Part shown: one piece after another, positions 44,266 to 53,000 of the stretch
How positions within the stretch are numbered: the first letter of the stretch is position 1
Layout of the letters: each line of letters opens with the position of its first letter
DNA from: Caenispirillum salinarum_A
GTDB taxonomy: Bacteria; Pseudomonadota; Alphaproteobacteria; Rhodospirillales; Rhodospirillaceae
Direction: 5' to 3'
NCBI RefSeq assembly: GCF_044803115.1
Contig: NZ_CP085224.1
Span: 992,001-1,056,000 of the forward strand
Length of the DNA stretch: 64,000 nt
Position numbers and translations under genes: made by a program
The notes under the pieces: model-generated
What the model saw: the letters and a program-made list of their open reading frames with translations, nothing else
What the model was told of the DNA's origin: nothing
Databases searched by the model: none

Positions 44266-44751
44266 ATGCGGGGCGACCCCACGATTATTGCCGAGTTGAA
44301 CGGTCTTCTGGCCTACGAGATGCTTGCCGCAGACCAGTATTTCGTCCATGCCCACGTCTACGAGGACATGGGCTTCTTCCGCCTGTACGAGCGCATCAAG
44401 CACGAGCAGGAAGAAGAGCTGGAGCACGCGCAGAAGCTGATCCGCCGCATCCTGTTCCTGGGCGGCACGCCGGACCTGGGCACCCGCCAGACGCCGACCA
44501 TCGCCGCCGACGTGCCGGGCATGTTCAAGGCCGACCTGGACATGGAAATGAAGGTCGTTTCCGAACTGCGCCGCGTCATGGCGCTGGCCGAGGAGAAGCG
44601 GGATTACGTCACCCGCGACACGCTGCTCGGCCTGCTCGACGACACCGAGGAAGACCACGTCTACTGGCTGGAGCAGCAGCTCCGCCTGATCGACGCCATG
44701 GGTATCCAGAACTACCTGCAGAGCCAGATGGACGGGAGTGTTTCGGAATGA
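44266..44751 (+). CDS. bfr: Bacterioferritin subunit with complete ferroxidase centre (ferroxidase subunit)
   Basis: This 161-aa subunit stores iron in a 24-mer shell. The di-iron ligands are present: Glu18, Tyr25 (second shell), Glu51, His54, Glu94, and by alignment Glu128 and His131 in DTEEDHVYW. The haem-ligand methionine at position 52 is replaced by leucine, so this subunit should oxidise iron but not bind haem in the usual way. AGAGGAG precedes the ATG at 44266. The stop overlaps the second subunit gene (ATGA), so the two are made together and can co-assemble. Confidence 0.92.
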   Translation: MRGDPTIIAELNGLLAYEMLAADQYFVHAHVYEDMGFFRLYERIKHEQEEELEHAQKLIRRILFLGGTPDLGTRQTPTIAADVPGMFKADLDMEMKVVSELRRVMALAEEKRDYVTRDTLLGLLDDTEEDHVYWLEQQLRLIDAMGIQNYLQSQMDGSVSE

Positions 44752-45227
44752 AGGGCGACAAGGGAATCAACAAGGAGCTGAACGCCGTCCTCAAGGTGCA
44801 GCTCACCAACATCAACCAGTACTTCCTGCATGCCCGCATGCACCGGAACTGGGGCTACCACGAACTGGACGAGCGCACCTACAAGGCCTCCATCAAGGCC
44901 ATGAAGCACGCCGACAAGGCGATCCAGCGCATCCTGTTCCTGGAAGGCCTGCCCAACCTGCAGGACCTGGGCAAGCTGTACATCGGCGAGAACGTGCCGG
45001 AAGTCCTGAAGAACGACCTGAAGGCCGAGTCCGGCTATCGCGAGGTGCTGGTCGAGGCCATCGCCAAGTGCGAGAAGGAGCAGGACTTCGTCAGCCGCGC
45101 CATGCTGGTGGACTTCCTGGACGATGCGGAAGAGTTCATCGACTATCTGGAAACCAACATTGGCCTGATCGACAAGGTCGGCATCCAGAACTACCTGCAG
45201 TCGGCGGTGGGCGAGATCGGCGACTGA
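44748..45227 (+). CDS. bfr: Bacterioferritin subunit with haem-ligand Met52 and degenerate ferroxidase centre
   Basis: This 159-aa subunit has Met52, the bis-Met haem ligand, and His54. But Glu18 is Gln, Glu51 is Ala, and the position of His130 is Phe (DDAEEFIDYLE). It therefore should bind haem at the dimer interface but not oxidise iron. Paired with the upstream subunit it forms a two-subunit bacterioferritin, as described for Magnetospirillum, where the two genes also overlap by one base. ATG 44748 overlaps the bfr stop. It ends 28 bases before a strong terminator. Confidence 0.92.
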   Translation: MKGDKGINKELNAVLKVQLTNINQYFLHARMHRNWGYHELDERTYKASIKAMKHADKAIQRILFLEGLPNLQDLGKLYIGENVPEVLKNDLKAESGYREVLVEAIAKCEKEQDFVSRAMLVDFLDDAEEFIDYLETNIGLIDKVGIQNYLQSAVGEIGD

Positions 45228-45255
45228 TCCTCCCATTCGGGCGGATGATTATTGG

Positions 45256-45295
45256 AACGGGCCGCGGGAGCATATCTCCCGCGGCCCGTTTTCTT
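45256..45295 (+). terminator. Rho-independent terminator after the bacterioferritin operon
   Basis: AACGGGCCGCGGGAG and CTCCCGCGGCCCGTT form a perfect 15-bp stem with loop CATAT (45271-45275), followed by TTTTCTT. It is the clearest intrinsic terminator in the window. It ends immediately next to the start of the MITE-like element. Confidence 0.85.
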
Positions 45296-45458
45296 AGAGC
45301 CCAACCCGAAACTCCGGCGGGTCGGCTGGACGGAGCTTTTGTCGCCCGGCTGCGTTGCCAATCCTCGCCGATGCCGCCGGCATCGATTGCGTTTGGCGCC
45401 TGACCGAGCCAAAAAATCCCTCGCCCACCCTCAGCCGCTGGATTTCGGGTTGGGCTCT
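45296..45458. mobile_element. MITE-like element with 16-bp perfect terminal inverted repeats
   Basis: AGAGCCCAACCCGAAA (45296-45311) and its exact reverse complement (45443-45458) bound 163 bases with no plausible gene. TTA lies at both edges (45294-45296 and 45458-45460), suggesting a 3-base target duplication if the true inverted repeat is the inner 15 bases. Short size, perfect ends and lack of a coding region fit a non-autonomous element; 3-base TNA duplications are made by some IS5-family transposases, so that parentage is a guess. It is inserted between the bfr terminator and repeat copy C. Confidence 0.65.
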
Positions 45459-45462
45459 TATA

Positions 45463-45579
45463 CCGGACGACGCCGGAAATCGTACACGTGTCGTCCGGCA
45501 AGGCCGACTGGCCGCCGCGCCTGATGGCGCGTGAGCCTGCGTGGCGCTTGGAGCCGAAGGCGTGCGCGGAAGCGCGCAC
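45463..45579 (+). repeat. Structured interspersed repeat, copy C
   Basis: Stem 1 is CCGGACGAC (45463) with GTCGTCCGG (45490); compared with copy B, a G-C pair is replaced by an A-T pair. The core AAGGCCGACTGGCCGCCG and the stem CGCGCC-TGAT-GGCGCG are conserved. The final hairpin is GTGCGCG with CGCGCAC (45562-45579), followed by an 18-base perfect palindrome, CGATGATTGCAATCATCG (45590-45607). Region 45228-45614 thus holds only the terminator, the MITE-like element and this repeat, and no gene. Confidence 0.75.
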
Positions 45580-45614
45580 ACCGCGGCGCCGATGATTGCA
45601 ATCATCGACTCGTA

Positions 45615-46436
45615 TCAGTCCCCCCGGAAGCTTGGCGCGCGCTTTTCCAGGATGGCCGCCACGGCCTCGTCGTGGTCGGCGGTGTGGTGGGCGGTGCCCT
45701 GGAAGGCCGCCGACATCTCCAACAGCGTGTCCAGGCGCGTGTGCTGGCCTTCGCGCATCAGGCGCTTGGTCATGCGCAGGGCGTGCGGCGGGTTGACGGC
45801 GATGCGATCGGCCAGGGCGCGCGCCGCCGGCAGAAGCTCGGGCGCCGGCACCACGCGCGAGACCAGGCCCCACGCCAGGGCCGTTCGCGCATCCACCGGA
45901 TCGCCGGTGAAGGCCATCTCGGCGGCGCGCGAGGCTCCGACGGCGCGCGGCAGCAGCCATGCCCCGCCGTCGCCCGGAATGATGCCCACCTTCACGAAGT
46001 TCTCGGCGAACACCGCTTCCTCGGCGGCGATGCGGATGTCGCACATCAGCGTCAGGTCGCATCCCGCGCCGTAGGCCGGGCCGTTGACGGCGGCGATGGT
46101 CGGCACGTCCAGGTCGTACAGCGCGCGGGGAATGCGCTGGATGCCGCGCCGGTAGTTCTCGCGGATGCGCGCCGGCGAGCCCCCGAAGGTGCCCTGTTTG
46201 TCGCGCATGTGCTTGACGTTGCCGCCCGAGCTGAAGGCCTTGCCGGCGCCGGTGATGATGACGCAGCGCACGCTCTCGTCCACCCGGATGCGGTCGCAGG
46301 CGGCGACGAAGGCGTCCACCAGCGCCACGTCGGTGATGGCGTTGCGCGTCTCCGGCTGGTTCAGCGTCAGGGTGACGACGGCACCGTCCTGGGCGTAGAG
46401 GACGGGGTCGGTGTCGGGCGTCTCGGGCGTGTTCAC
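45615..46436 (-). CDS. Enoyl-CoA hydratase/isomerase family protein
   Basis: This 273-aa crotonase-fold enzyme has the oxyanion-hole segments GAGKAFSSGGNVKHM and VNGPAYGAGCDLTLMCDI, and a catalytic-glutamate region FVKVGIIPGDGGAWLLPRAVG, where one of the usual two hydratase glutamates appears replaced (Gly-Asp). It may therefore be an isomerase or other crotonase rather than a true hydratase. I chose GTG 46436 with AGGAG 8 bases upstream. It is followed on the same strand, upstream, by an alpha/beta hydrolase, perhaps in one catabolic unit. Confidence 0.83.
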   Translation of the reverse strand: MNTPETPDTDPVLYAQDGAVVTLTLNQPETRNAITDVALVDAFVAACDRIRVDESVRCVIITGAGKAFSSGGNVKHMRDKQGTFGGSPARIRENYRRGIQRIPRALYDLDVPTIAAVNGPAYGAGCDLTLMCDIRIAAEEAVFAENFVKVGIIPGDGGAWLLPRAVGASRAAEMAFTGDPVDARTALAWGLVSRVVPAPELLPAARALADRIAVNPPHALRMTKRLMREGQHTRLDTLLEMSAAFQGTAHHTADHDEAVAAILEKRAPSFRGD

Positions 46437-46504
46437 GCAAGGTCTCCTGGGTTGACGAAAGGCGGCCGCCAGCATAGGCCGCCGCCGCTGCGCGGGCCAA
46501 GCGG

Positions 46505-47341
46505 TCACGGTTCGTCGGCGCGATGAACCTCGGCGATCAGGGCGTTCAACTCCTCGGCAAGGACGTCGGGGTGGTCCTCGGGCGTGAAGTGCTTGCCGCC
46601 GGGGATGTGGCGCAGCGGCGCGTCCAGGTCGCGGGCCAGACGCTCGCCGTAGGCCAGTTTCTGGAACTGGTCGTCATCGCCCCACACCACCCGCGCCGGC
46701 ACCTTCAGCGTCGGAAGCCGGTCCGCGACGGCCTTGGTGTCCTCCACGTTCAGGGCCTTCATCTGGCGCACGAAAGCCGCCGCGCCGTCGTGTTCATGAT
46801 AGTGCGGCCAATGCGCCTCCAGCGCCGCTCGGGCGGCCTCGTCGTCATCGTGGCCGCGCTTGTAGAACATGGCGAGCATGGGCTTGAGCATGCCGTCGGG
46901 TACGTGCTCCAGCGCCCCGCCCATGGCGCGCATGCTCTTGACGCTGGGAATGGGCCAGCTGTCGTAGCAGATGGAGTTGGTCAGCAGCAGCCCGGCGCAG
47001 GCTTCGGGGCGGCGGACGGCGGCGATCTGCGCCACGCCGCCGCCCAGGTCGTGACCGCAAAGGATGGCCCGGCCGATGGCCAGTTCGTCCATCCAGTCCA
47101 GCAGGTAGCCGGCCTGCGCGGCGACGGAGATGTCGCGGTCGCGCCCGGCGTCCATGGACCCGCCGTAGCCGACCATCTCCCAGGCCAGGCAGCGGCCGCC
47201 GGTGACGCGCGGCATGACCTCGCGCCACAGAGCCGGGCCGGTGGGGATGCCGTGGATCATCACCACCGGCAGGCCGTCGCCGGCGCCGTCCTCCAGCCAG
47301 CGCATGGGAATGCCGTCGACGGCGATGGTCTTGGTCTGCAT
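46505..47341 (-). CDS. Alpha/beta hydrolase, haloalkane dehalogenase/epoxide hydrolase-like
   Basis: This 278-aa protein has the HGIPTGPALW oxyanion loop, a nucleophile elbow CGHDLGGG where the nucleophile is Asp (not Ser), the acid in WGDDDQF, and the catalytic His in PGGKHFTPED. Asp nucleophiles are typical of haloalkane dehalogenases and epoxide hydrolases, which form an ester intermediate. The lid helices are in residues about 130-200. The substrate is unknown. The ATG is at 47341; 68 bases separate its stop from the enoyl-CoA hydratase start. Confidence 0.8.
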   Translation of the reverse strand: MQTKTIAVDGIPMRWLEDGAGDGLPVVMIHGIPTGPALWREVMPRVTGGRCLAWEMVGYGGSMDAGRDRDISVAAQAGYLLDWMDELAIGRAILCGHDLGGGVAQIAAVRRPEACAGLLLTNSICYDSWPIPSVKSMRAMGGALEHVPDGMLKPMLAMFYKRGHDDDEAARAALEAHWPHYHEHDGAAAFVRQMKALNVEDTKAVADRLPTLKVPARVVWGDDDQFQKLAYGERLARDLDAPLRHIPGGKHFTPEDHPDVLAEELNALIAEVHRADEP

Positions 47342-47461
47342 GGCGCGTGCCTCCGATTGACTTTCCCGCTTCAACGAAGGGCCGGGCCGCCGCGTTCTTG
47401 AGGACGTCGAGGCGGCACCCGTTCCTTCCATCCCATCCACTCCAGACAGCGAGGCCGGATC

Positions 47462-48226
47462 ATGCAGGACATGCGGGACCTTACCCCGGACGGCCGCCGG
47501 GCGGTGGCCGAGGCCGCCGACCGCCACGGCGTCAGCCAGGACGCGGCGGCCGCCGCGTTGCGGGCGCTGGCGGCCGGGCAGGGCACGCTGGCCCAGTTCA
47601 GCCACCCCGAACTGGGGGGCATGGTGCAGTGGGCCCAGGGCGGCATGGTGATGATCGGGGACATGTTCAACAATGCGCTCAAGGCCCGCGTCGACGCCCT
47701 GTGCCAGGACCTGTCGGCGCGCCTGCGCGCCGCGACCCTGGTGGAGCCGCCGGCCTGGAGCGTCGCGACGGGCGGTGCGGGCGGTGCGGGCGGCGGGTGG
47801 TGGCGGCAGGAACTGGGCCAGCCGTCCTCCGCCGGATCGCAGAACGATCTGCGCTACGCCCTGTTCCCGGCGCACCGGCGCCTGGCCGTGGAGCGCGGCG
47901 GCCGGGTGACGGTCTACGACACGGGCGACCACGTCATCACCGGCTTCGGCCAGCAGCAGGGCGGCGGCGGCGGCTCGGCCACCTTCACCAGCCAGCACGG
48001 CACGGTGCGGCTGGAGGATCTGCCGGTGGTCTCCGGCGGCGCTGGCGGCGATGGCCGCAGTGTCGGCGCGGCCCCCGAGCCGGTGCGCCGGACAGAGGCC
48101 GCCCCGGCGTCCGGCGACGAAGACATCTTCGCCAAGATCGAGCGCTTGGCGGACCTCAAGGCCAAGGGCATCCTCAGCGAGCAGGAGTTCCAGGCCAAGA
48201 AGGCAGAGTTGCTCAAGCGCCTCTAG
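47462..48226 (+). CDS. SHOCT-domain protein of unknown function
   Basis: This 254-aa protein has a helical N-terminus (LTPDGRRAVAEAADRHGVSQDAA), a region matching phrases like FSHPELGGMVQWAQGGMVMIGDMFNNALK, two glycine-rich linkers and a C-terminal SHOCT domain (IFAKIERLADLKAKGILSEQEFQAKKAELLKRL), a short oligomerisation motif. No signal peptide or enzyme motif is seen. It is cytoplasmic by appearance. It is a single gene between the hydrolase (divergent) and the recombinase. Confidence 0.75.
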   Translation: MQDMRDLTPDGRRAVAEAADRHGVSQDAAAAALRALAAGQGTLAQFSHPELGGMVQWAQGGMVMIGDMFNNALKARVDALCQDLSARLRAATLVEPPAWSVATGGAGGAGGGWWRQELGQPSSAGSQNDLRYALFPAHRRLAVERGGRVTVYDTGDHVITGFGQQQGGGGGSATFTSQHGTVRLEDLPVVSGGAGGDGRSVGAAPEPVRRTEAAPASGDEDIFAKIERLADLKAKGILSEQEFQAKKAELLKRL

Positions 48227-48394
48227 CGCCATGCCGGCGTCCGGCGTCCGGCGTCCGGCCCGAGGACCCTTTCGCGGCGGCAGGTGCGACGGGCAGCGTT
48301 CAGCAGTATAAACTTCAAGTATGTTTTATTTTGCGTCTTACCATTGTAAGGGGTGGTCGGATACCGTTTCCAGTCCACCGAGGTGAGGCCGCCA

Positions 48395-49354
48395 ATGACC
48401 TTCGAAGACGCCTGCCGCGCCTTCCTCGCCTACTGCCGCGCTGTGAAGGGCCTGTCGGACCACACGCTGCGCGCCTATCAGCAGGACTTGGCGGAGGCCC
48501 GCGCCTTCTGCGGCCCGGATGCGGCGGTGGGATGGTGGACGCGCGCGACCATCCGCGACTATGTGGCTCACCTTGGCTCGGCGCGGGGCCTGAGGGCGGC
48601 GACCGTGAAGCGCCGGCTGGCCTGCCTGAAGGCGCTGTTCCGCTGGCTGGAAGCCGACGAGGTGGTCGACGTTTCCCCCTTCCACCGCGCGCCGGTGACC
48701 GTGCGCCTGCCGTGCCGGCTGCCGCGCGACCTGTCGCGGGCGGAGGTGCGCCAGCTTCTCGACAGTCCGCGCTGCCGCCTGCTGGGGCGGGCCGATTTCG
48801 GGCGCATGACGGTGCGGCTCGCCATCCTGCTCATGCTGTCCACCGGCGTGCGGGTGGGGGAACTTGCGGCGGTGCGGCTGCCCGACATCCGCCTGGCCGA
48901 CGGCGTCATCCGCATCCACGGCAAGGGCAGTCGCGAACGCCGGGTGTTCGTCACCGACGCCGGCGTGCGCAAGCTTCTGGAGCGTTACATCGCCTTTCGC
49001 GACCGGCGCAGCGTGATGACGGACGTGCTTCTGGTGGACGACCACGGCCACGGCCTGGCGCCGCAGGGCATTCGCCAGCGGTTGCGGGCGGCGGCCCAGG
49101 CGGCGGGGATGGATCGGCGGGTGACGCCCCACATGCTGCGCCACACGGCGGCGACGCAACTGCTGGAGGCCGGCGTGGACATCCGCTTCGTGCAGAAGCT
49201 GCTGGGCCACCAGAGCATCGCCACCACCCAGATCTACACCCAGGTCAGCGACGTCAGCCTTCAGCGCGTGGTGGCCGAGGCCGGGCACCTGCGCCGCCTG
49301 ACGGTACGGGGTCGGCGGGGTGCGGCGTCCGAGGAGACGCCGGCAGCGGAGTAG
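48395..49354 (+). CDS. Tyrosine recombinase (phage integrase family)
   Basis: This 319-aa protein has an N-terminal SAM-like core-binding domain (residues about 1-85) and a catalytic domain with the full set: Arg153 (GVRVGEL), Lys177 (HGKGSRE), His246-x-x-Arg249 (HMLRH), His272 (GHQS) and Tyr281 (IYTQV). I chose ATG 48395, preceded by GAGGTGAGG; a longer start at 48353 lacks this. Length and domains resemble XerC/XerD, but no excisionase, tRNA or attachment site is visible. The preceding 100 bases are AT-rich and contain three CCGGCGT tandem units (48234-48254). It may be a Xer homologue or the remnant of an island. Confidence 0.85.
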   Translation: MTFEDACRAFLAYCRAVKGLSDHTLRAYQQDLAEARAFCGPDAAVGWWTRATIRDYVAHLGSARGLRAATVKRRLACLKALFRWLEADEVVDVSPFHRAPVTVRLPCRLPRDLSRAEVRQLLDSPRCRLLGRADFGRMTVRLAILLMLSTGVRVGELAAVRLPDIRLADGVIRIHGKGSRERRVFVTDAGVRKLLERYIAFRDRRSVMTDVLLVDDHGHGLAPQGIRQRLRAAAQAAGMDRRVTPHMLRHTAATQLLEAGVDIRFVQKLLGHQSIATTQIYTQVSDVSLQRVVAEAGHLRRLTVRGRRGAASEETPAAE

Positions 49355-49488
49355 GATCAGCCCGTCGCGCGGTCCCGAGGACGCGATGATGTCCGCCGCC
49401 GGCGGCGCGTCTGCGCCCAAGGTGCCATGGACGGCAGCGGCGCGGCGGGCGTAGCGTGGTCGGCTCCCCCTTTGCCGGAGCCCGCGCC

Positions 49489-50073
49489 ATGCGCCCTTGC
49501 CTCACCCTGCCGCTGATCGCCTTGATGCTGGCCGCCGCCCCCGGTCTGGCGGACGATTTCGCCGCCGAGGACACCGCCAGCCGTCAGGCGGTGGCGGGCC
49601 TTGAGGCCTATGCCGCCTACAAGATGGGCGACTACGACACCGCCCGGTCGCTGTGGGAGGCCCTGGCGGCCAAGGGTAACACGACGGCCATGGTCAATCT
49701 CGCCAACCTGTTCGAGCAGGGCCAAGGCACCCCCGCCGACCGCGCCGCCGCGCTGGAATGGACGCGACGGGCGGCGGAGGCGGGCGATACGCGCGCCATG
49801 GTGTCGCTGGGTGTCGCGCACGAAGGCGGGGCGTCCGGTCTGCCGCGCGACCTGGAGGCGGCGGAACGCTGGTTCCGCAAGGCCGCCGAGACGGGCGATG
49901 CGGACGCGCACTTCAACCTGGGCGTCCTGTTGCTCACCAACCGGGGGCAGGGGCTTGAGACCACGCCGCCCGACCAGCGCCGCGCCGCCGCCCGTCATCT
50001 GCGCGCCGCCGCCGAAGCGGGCCACGCCGAGGCTCGCCCGATGCTGAAGATTGCGGAGAAGGGCGCGGACTGA
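49489..50073 (+). CDS. Secreted Sel1-repeat protein
   Basis: This 194-aa protein has a signal peptide (to about residue 21, PGLADDF) followed by about four Sel1-like repeats (YKMGDYDTARSLWEAL, GNTTAMVNLANLFEQG, GDTRAMVSLGVAHEGG, GDADAHFNLGVLLL, GHAEARPML). Such helical repeats mediate protein contacts in the envelope. I chose ATG 49489 with GGAG upstream; an earlier in-frame GTG (49456) would add residues before the signal. It converges with the hybrid kinase, with 9 bases between stops. Confidence 0.82.
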   Translation: MRPCLTLPLIALMLAAAPGLADDFAAEDTASRQAVAGLEAYAAYKMGDYDTARSLWEALAAKGNTTAMVNLANLFEQGQGTPADRAAALEWTRRAAEAGDTRAMVSLGVAHEGGASGLPRDLEAAERWFRKAAETGDADAHFNLGVLLLTNRGQGLETTPPDQRRAAARHLRAAAEAGHAEARPMLKIAEKGAD

Positions 50074-50082
50074 GCGGCGTTC

Positions 50083-53000
50083 TCAGCCCGAGGCGTCGGC
50101 GTCCTCGGGCGCCATGACGACCGCGAGCGCCGCCATGGTGCGCGTGTGGAGGTCGCGGGCGCGCGGCAGCGTCTGGCGCACCGCGTCGGCATCGCCGCAC
50201 TGGGCGTCGGACTCCATCTCGCTGAACAGGGCATGCACCGGCGTCAGCCCCAAAACGCCCGCCGCGCCCTTCAGCGCATGGGCCTCCTCGGCGGCGGCAT
50301 CGGTGTCGCCGGCATCGAGCGCCGCTTCCAGCGCGTCCAGCCGGGGCGGCGTGGTGTCGCGGAACAGCTCCACCAGCCCGCGCACGGCCGTCGGCCCCAG
50401 TTCGTTCCACTGCCGCACCACCAGCGATCCCGGCGGCACCAGCGTCGGGTCCGGAGCCGGAGTGCCGCGGGCGGACGAGGCCGCCGGCACCGCTGCGTCC
50501 GGCCCGGCCTCCTCCGCCGACGCGGCCGCCGGCGGCATGGCGGCGTCGGCAGCGGCGGCCCGCTCGCGCAAAAGGTCGGTGATGACGCGCTTGAGCAGGT
50601 CCAGCTTGAAGGGCTTGCCGAGGACGGCATCGGCCCCCGCCTCGCGGGCGGCGCGCTGGCTGGCGTCGGTGACGTCGGCCGACAGAACGACGATGGGCAC
50701 CCCGGCGCGCTCCGACTCGGGCAGGGCCCGGATGCGGCGGATGGCCTCGGTGCCGTCGATGCCCGGCATGTGCAGGTCCATGAGCACCACGTCATGCGAC
50801 CCTTCCGCCGCCGCCGCGACGCCGTCCAGGCCGCTGTCCACCGCCTTGACCTTGTGGCCGTCACGGCGCAGAAGCTCGGCCGCCAGCATGCGGTTGACCT
50901 TCTCGTCCTCCACCAGCAGCACCCGCAGCGCAGCGCCGCCCGCATCGGCCGGACGCCAGGCCGGGGCGGCGCCGGGACGTTCCGGCGGGCGGGGGGAGGC
51001 GGCGGCGTCCTCGGCGTCGGCCAGGTCCAGGTTGAACCAGAAGGTGGAGCCTTCGCCGGGCGTGGTCTCGAAGCCGATGCGCCCGCCCATGGCCTCCACC
51101 AGGCCCTTGCAGATGGCGAGGCCCAGCCCCGCTCCGCCGTGGGCGCGCGAGCGCGAGGCATCGCCGACGGCGAACTGTTCGAACAGCTTTTCCTTTGTGG
51201 CGGGCGGGATGCCCGGGCCGCTGTCGTCGACGGCGAATTGCACCCGCAGGCCGCCTTCCGGGGCCGCGCCGACAGGCCGCAGCCGCAGCCGGATGCTGCC
51301 GCGCCCGGTGACCTTCACGGCGTTGGACAACAGGTGGAACAGAACCTGCTTGATGCGTGCCGGATCGCCGACCAGTCGCTCCGGCACGCCGTCGGACACG
51401 GCCACATCCAGCGCCAGCCCCTTGGCGATGGCCGACGGCCGCATCAGTTCCGCCAGGGCGTCGAGCAGGGCGCGGGGATCGAAGGTCTCGGCGGCGACGG
51501 TGACCGAGCCGGACTCGATGCGGCTCAGGTCCATCACGTCGTCCACCAGCCGCACCAGGCTGTCGCCCGACCGCTGGATGGTTTCGACGTAACCGGCCTG
51601 CGTCTTGGACAGGCGCGTGCCGCCAAGAAGCTGCACCATGCCCAGGATGCCGTTCATGGGGGTGCGGATCTCGTGGCTCATCACCGCCAGGAAGTCCGAC
51701 TTGGCGCGCGCCACGGCCTCGGCCTGGGCCTTGGCGCTGGCGAGCATTTCCTGCGCGCGGTGGCGGCTGGTGATGTCGGTGGCGGTGCACATGGCGGCAT
51801 CCTCGCCCTCGTACTCCACGGCGACACCGGCGATCACCGCCCACCGTTCCGACCCGTCGGGGGCGTTGCGTATCCGGACCTCGTGGTTGTCCAGGCGGCG
51901 GTGACGGCGCAGGATGCCGATGGCGCGGTCGAAGTCCTCGGGGTCGTGGAAGAAGCCCACCGACCCCAGCCCGACCGCGTGCTCCGGCGCCACGTCCAGC
52001 AGGGCGGCGGCCTCGGGATTGATGTGCAGGATGCGGCCGTCGGACAGCCGCCCGACCATCATGGGCAGCGGCACCGCCTCCACCAGCCGGCGCAGGCCGT
52101 CCATGCCGGCCTTGAGCGCCTCGGCGGCGCGCTTGCGGGCGTCGATGTCGATGAAGCCCGACAGGATCGCCGGCTGGCCCTGGTACGACACCATGGCCGC
52201 CGACAGCTCCACCCAAAGCCGCCGGCCGTCGCGGGTGCGCAGTTCCGCGTCCATGCCGGGCACGCGGCCATCGCGGCGCAGGGTGTCCAGCAGGCGGTGG
52301 CGGTCGCCGGGATCGACATAGAAGTCCCGCGCCTCCACCCGCGGCAATTCTTCCTCCGCCACGCCGAACAGGGCCAGCGCCCGGCGGTTGGCGGCAAGCG
52401 GCCGGCCTTCTTCCGAGACCACCGTCATGGGCACCGGCGCGGCGTCGAAAATGCGGCGCAGGGTTTCCTCGCTTTCGCGGACGGCGGCTTCGGCGCGGAT
52501 GTAGTCGGTGATGTCCTGGTCGATGCCGAACAGGCGCGTCACCCGTCCGTCGGGCCCGAACTCGCGGTAGCCCTTGGAGAACACATGGCGGACCGAGCCG
52601 TCGTCGCGGATGATGCGGAAGACGCGCTCGCGCTCCTTCCAGCTCTGGTCCTGGGCGTCGGAGAGCACGTCGGGCAAATCGTCGGGGTGGACGCGCGACA
52701 GGAAGGCGTCCAGTCCGCGCGTCACGCCGGGCTCCGCCGGGTCCAGGCCGAAAATGCGCTCCAGCTCGCGCGACCACTGGGCCTCGTCGGTGGCGGGATA
52801 AAAGTCGTAGCAGCCGATGTGGGCGAGGTGCTCGATCTCGCGCAGCAGCCGGGTGTTGCGCTCCATCTCGCGGGACTGGCGGCGCAGGGCATCGTCGGCG
52901 GCACGGCGGGCGCTGCCGTCGCGCAGGGACAGGACGGCGCCGCCCCTGCCGTCCGCGGCCGCCGCCAGTTCCAGGACGAGCGCCCGCCCGTCGGCCGTGC

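Noticed and set aside
45191..45605. Short open frames across the bacterioferritin terminator, MITE-like element and repeat C
   Set aside because: They run through a terminator hairpin and repeats, have no ribosome sites and differ in every frame.
48395..49354. Genomic island or prophage associated with the tyrosine recombinase
   Set aside because: No tRNA, direct repeats, phage or conjugation genes are visible on either side, and base composition is unchanged.
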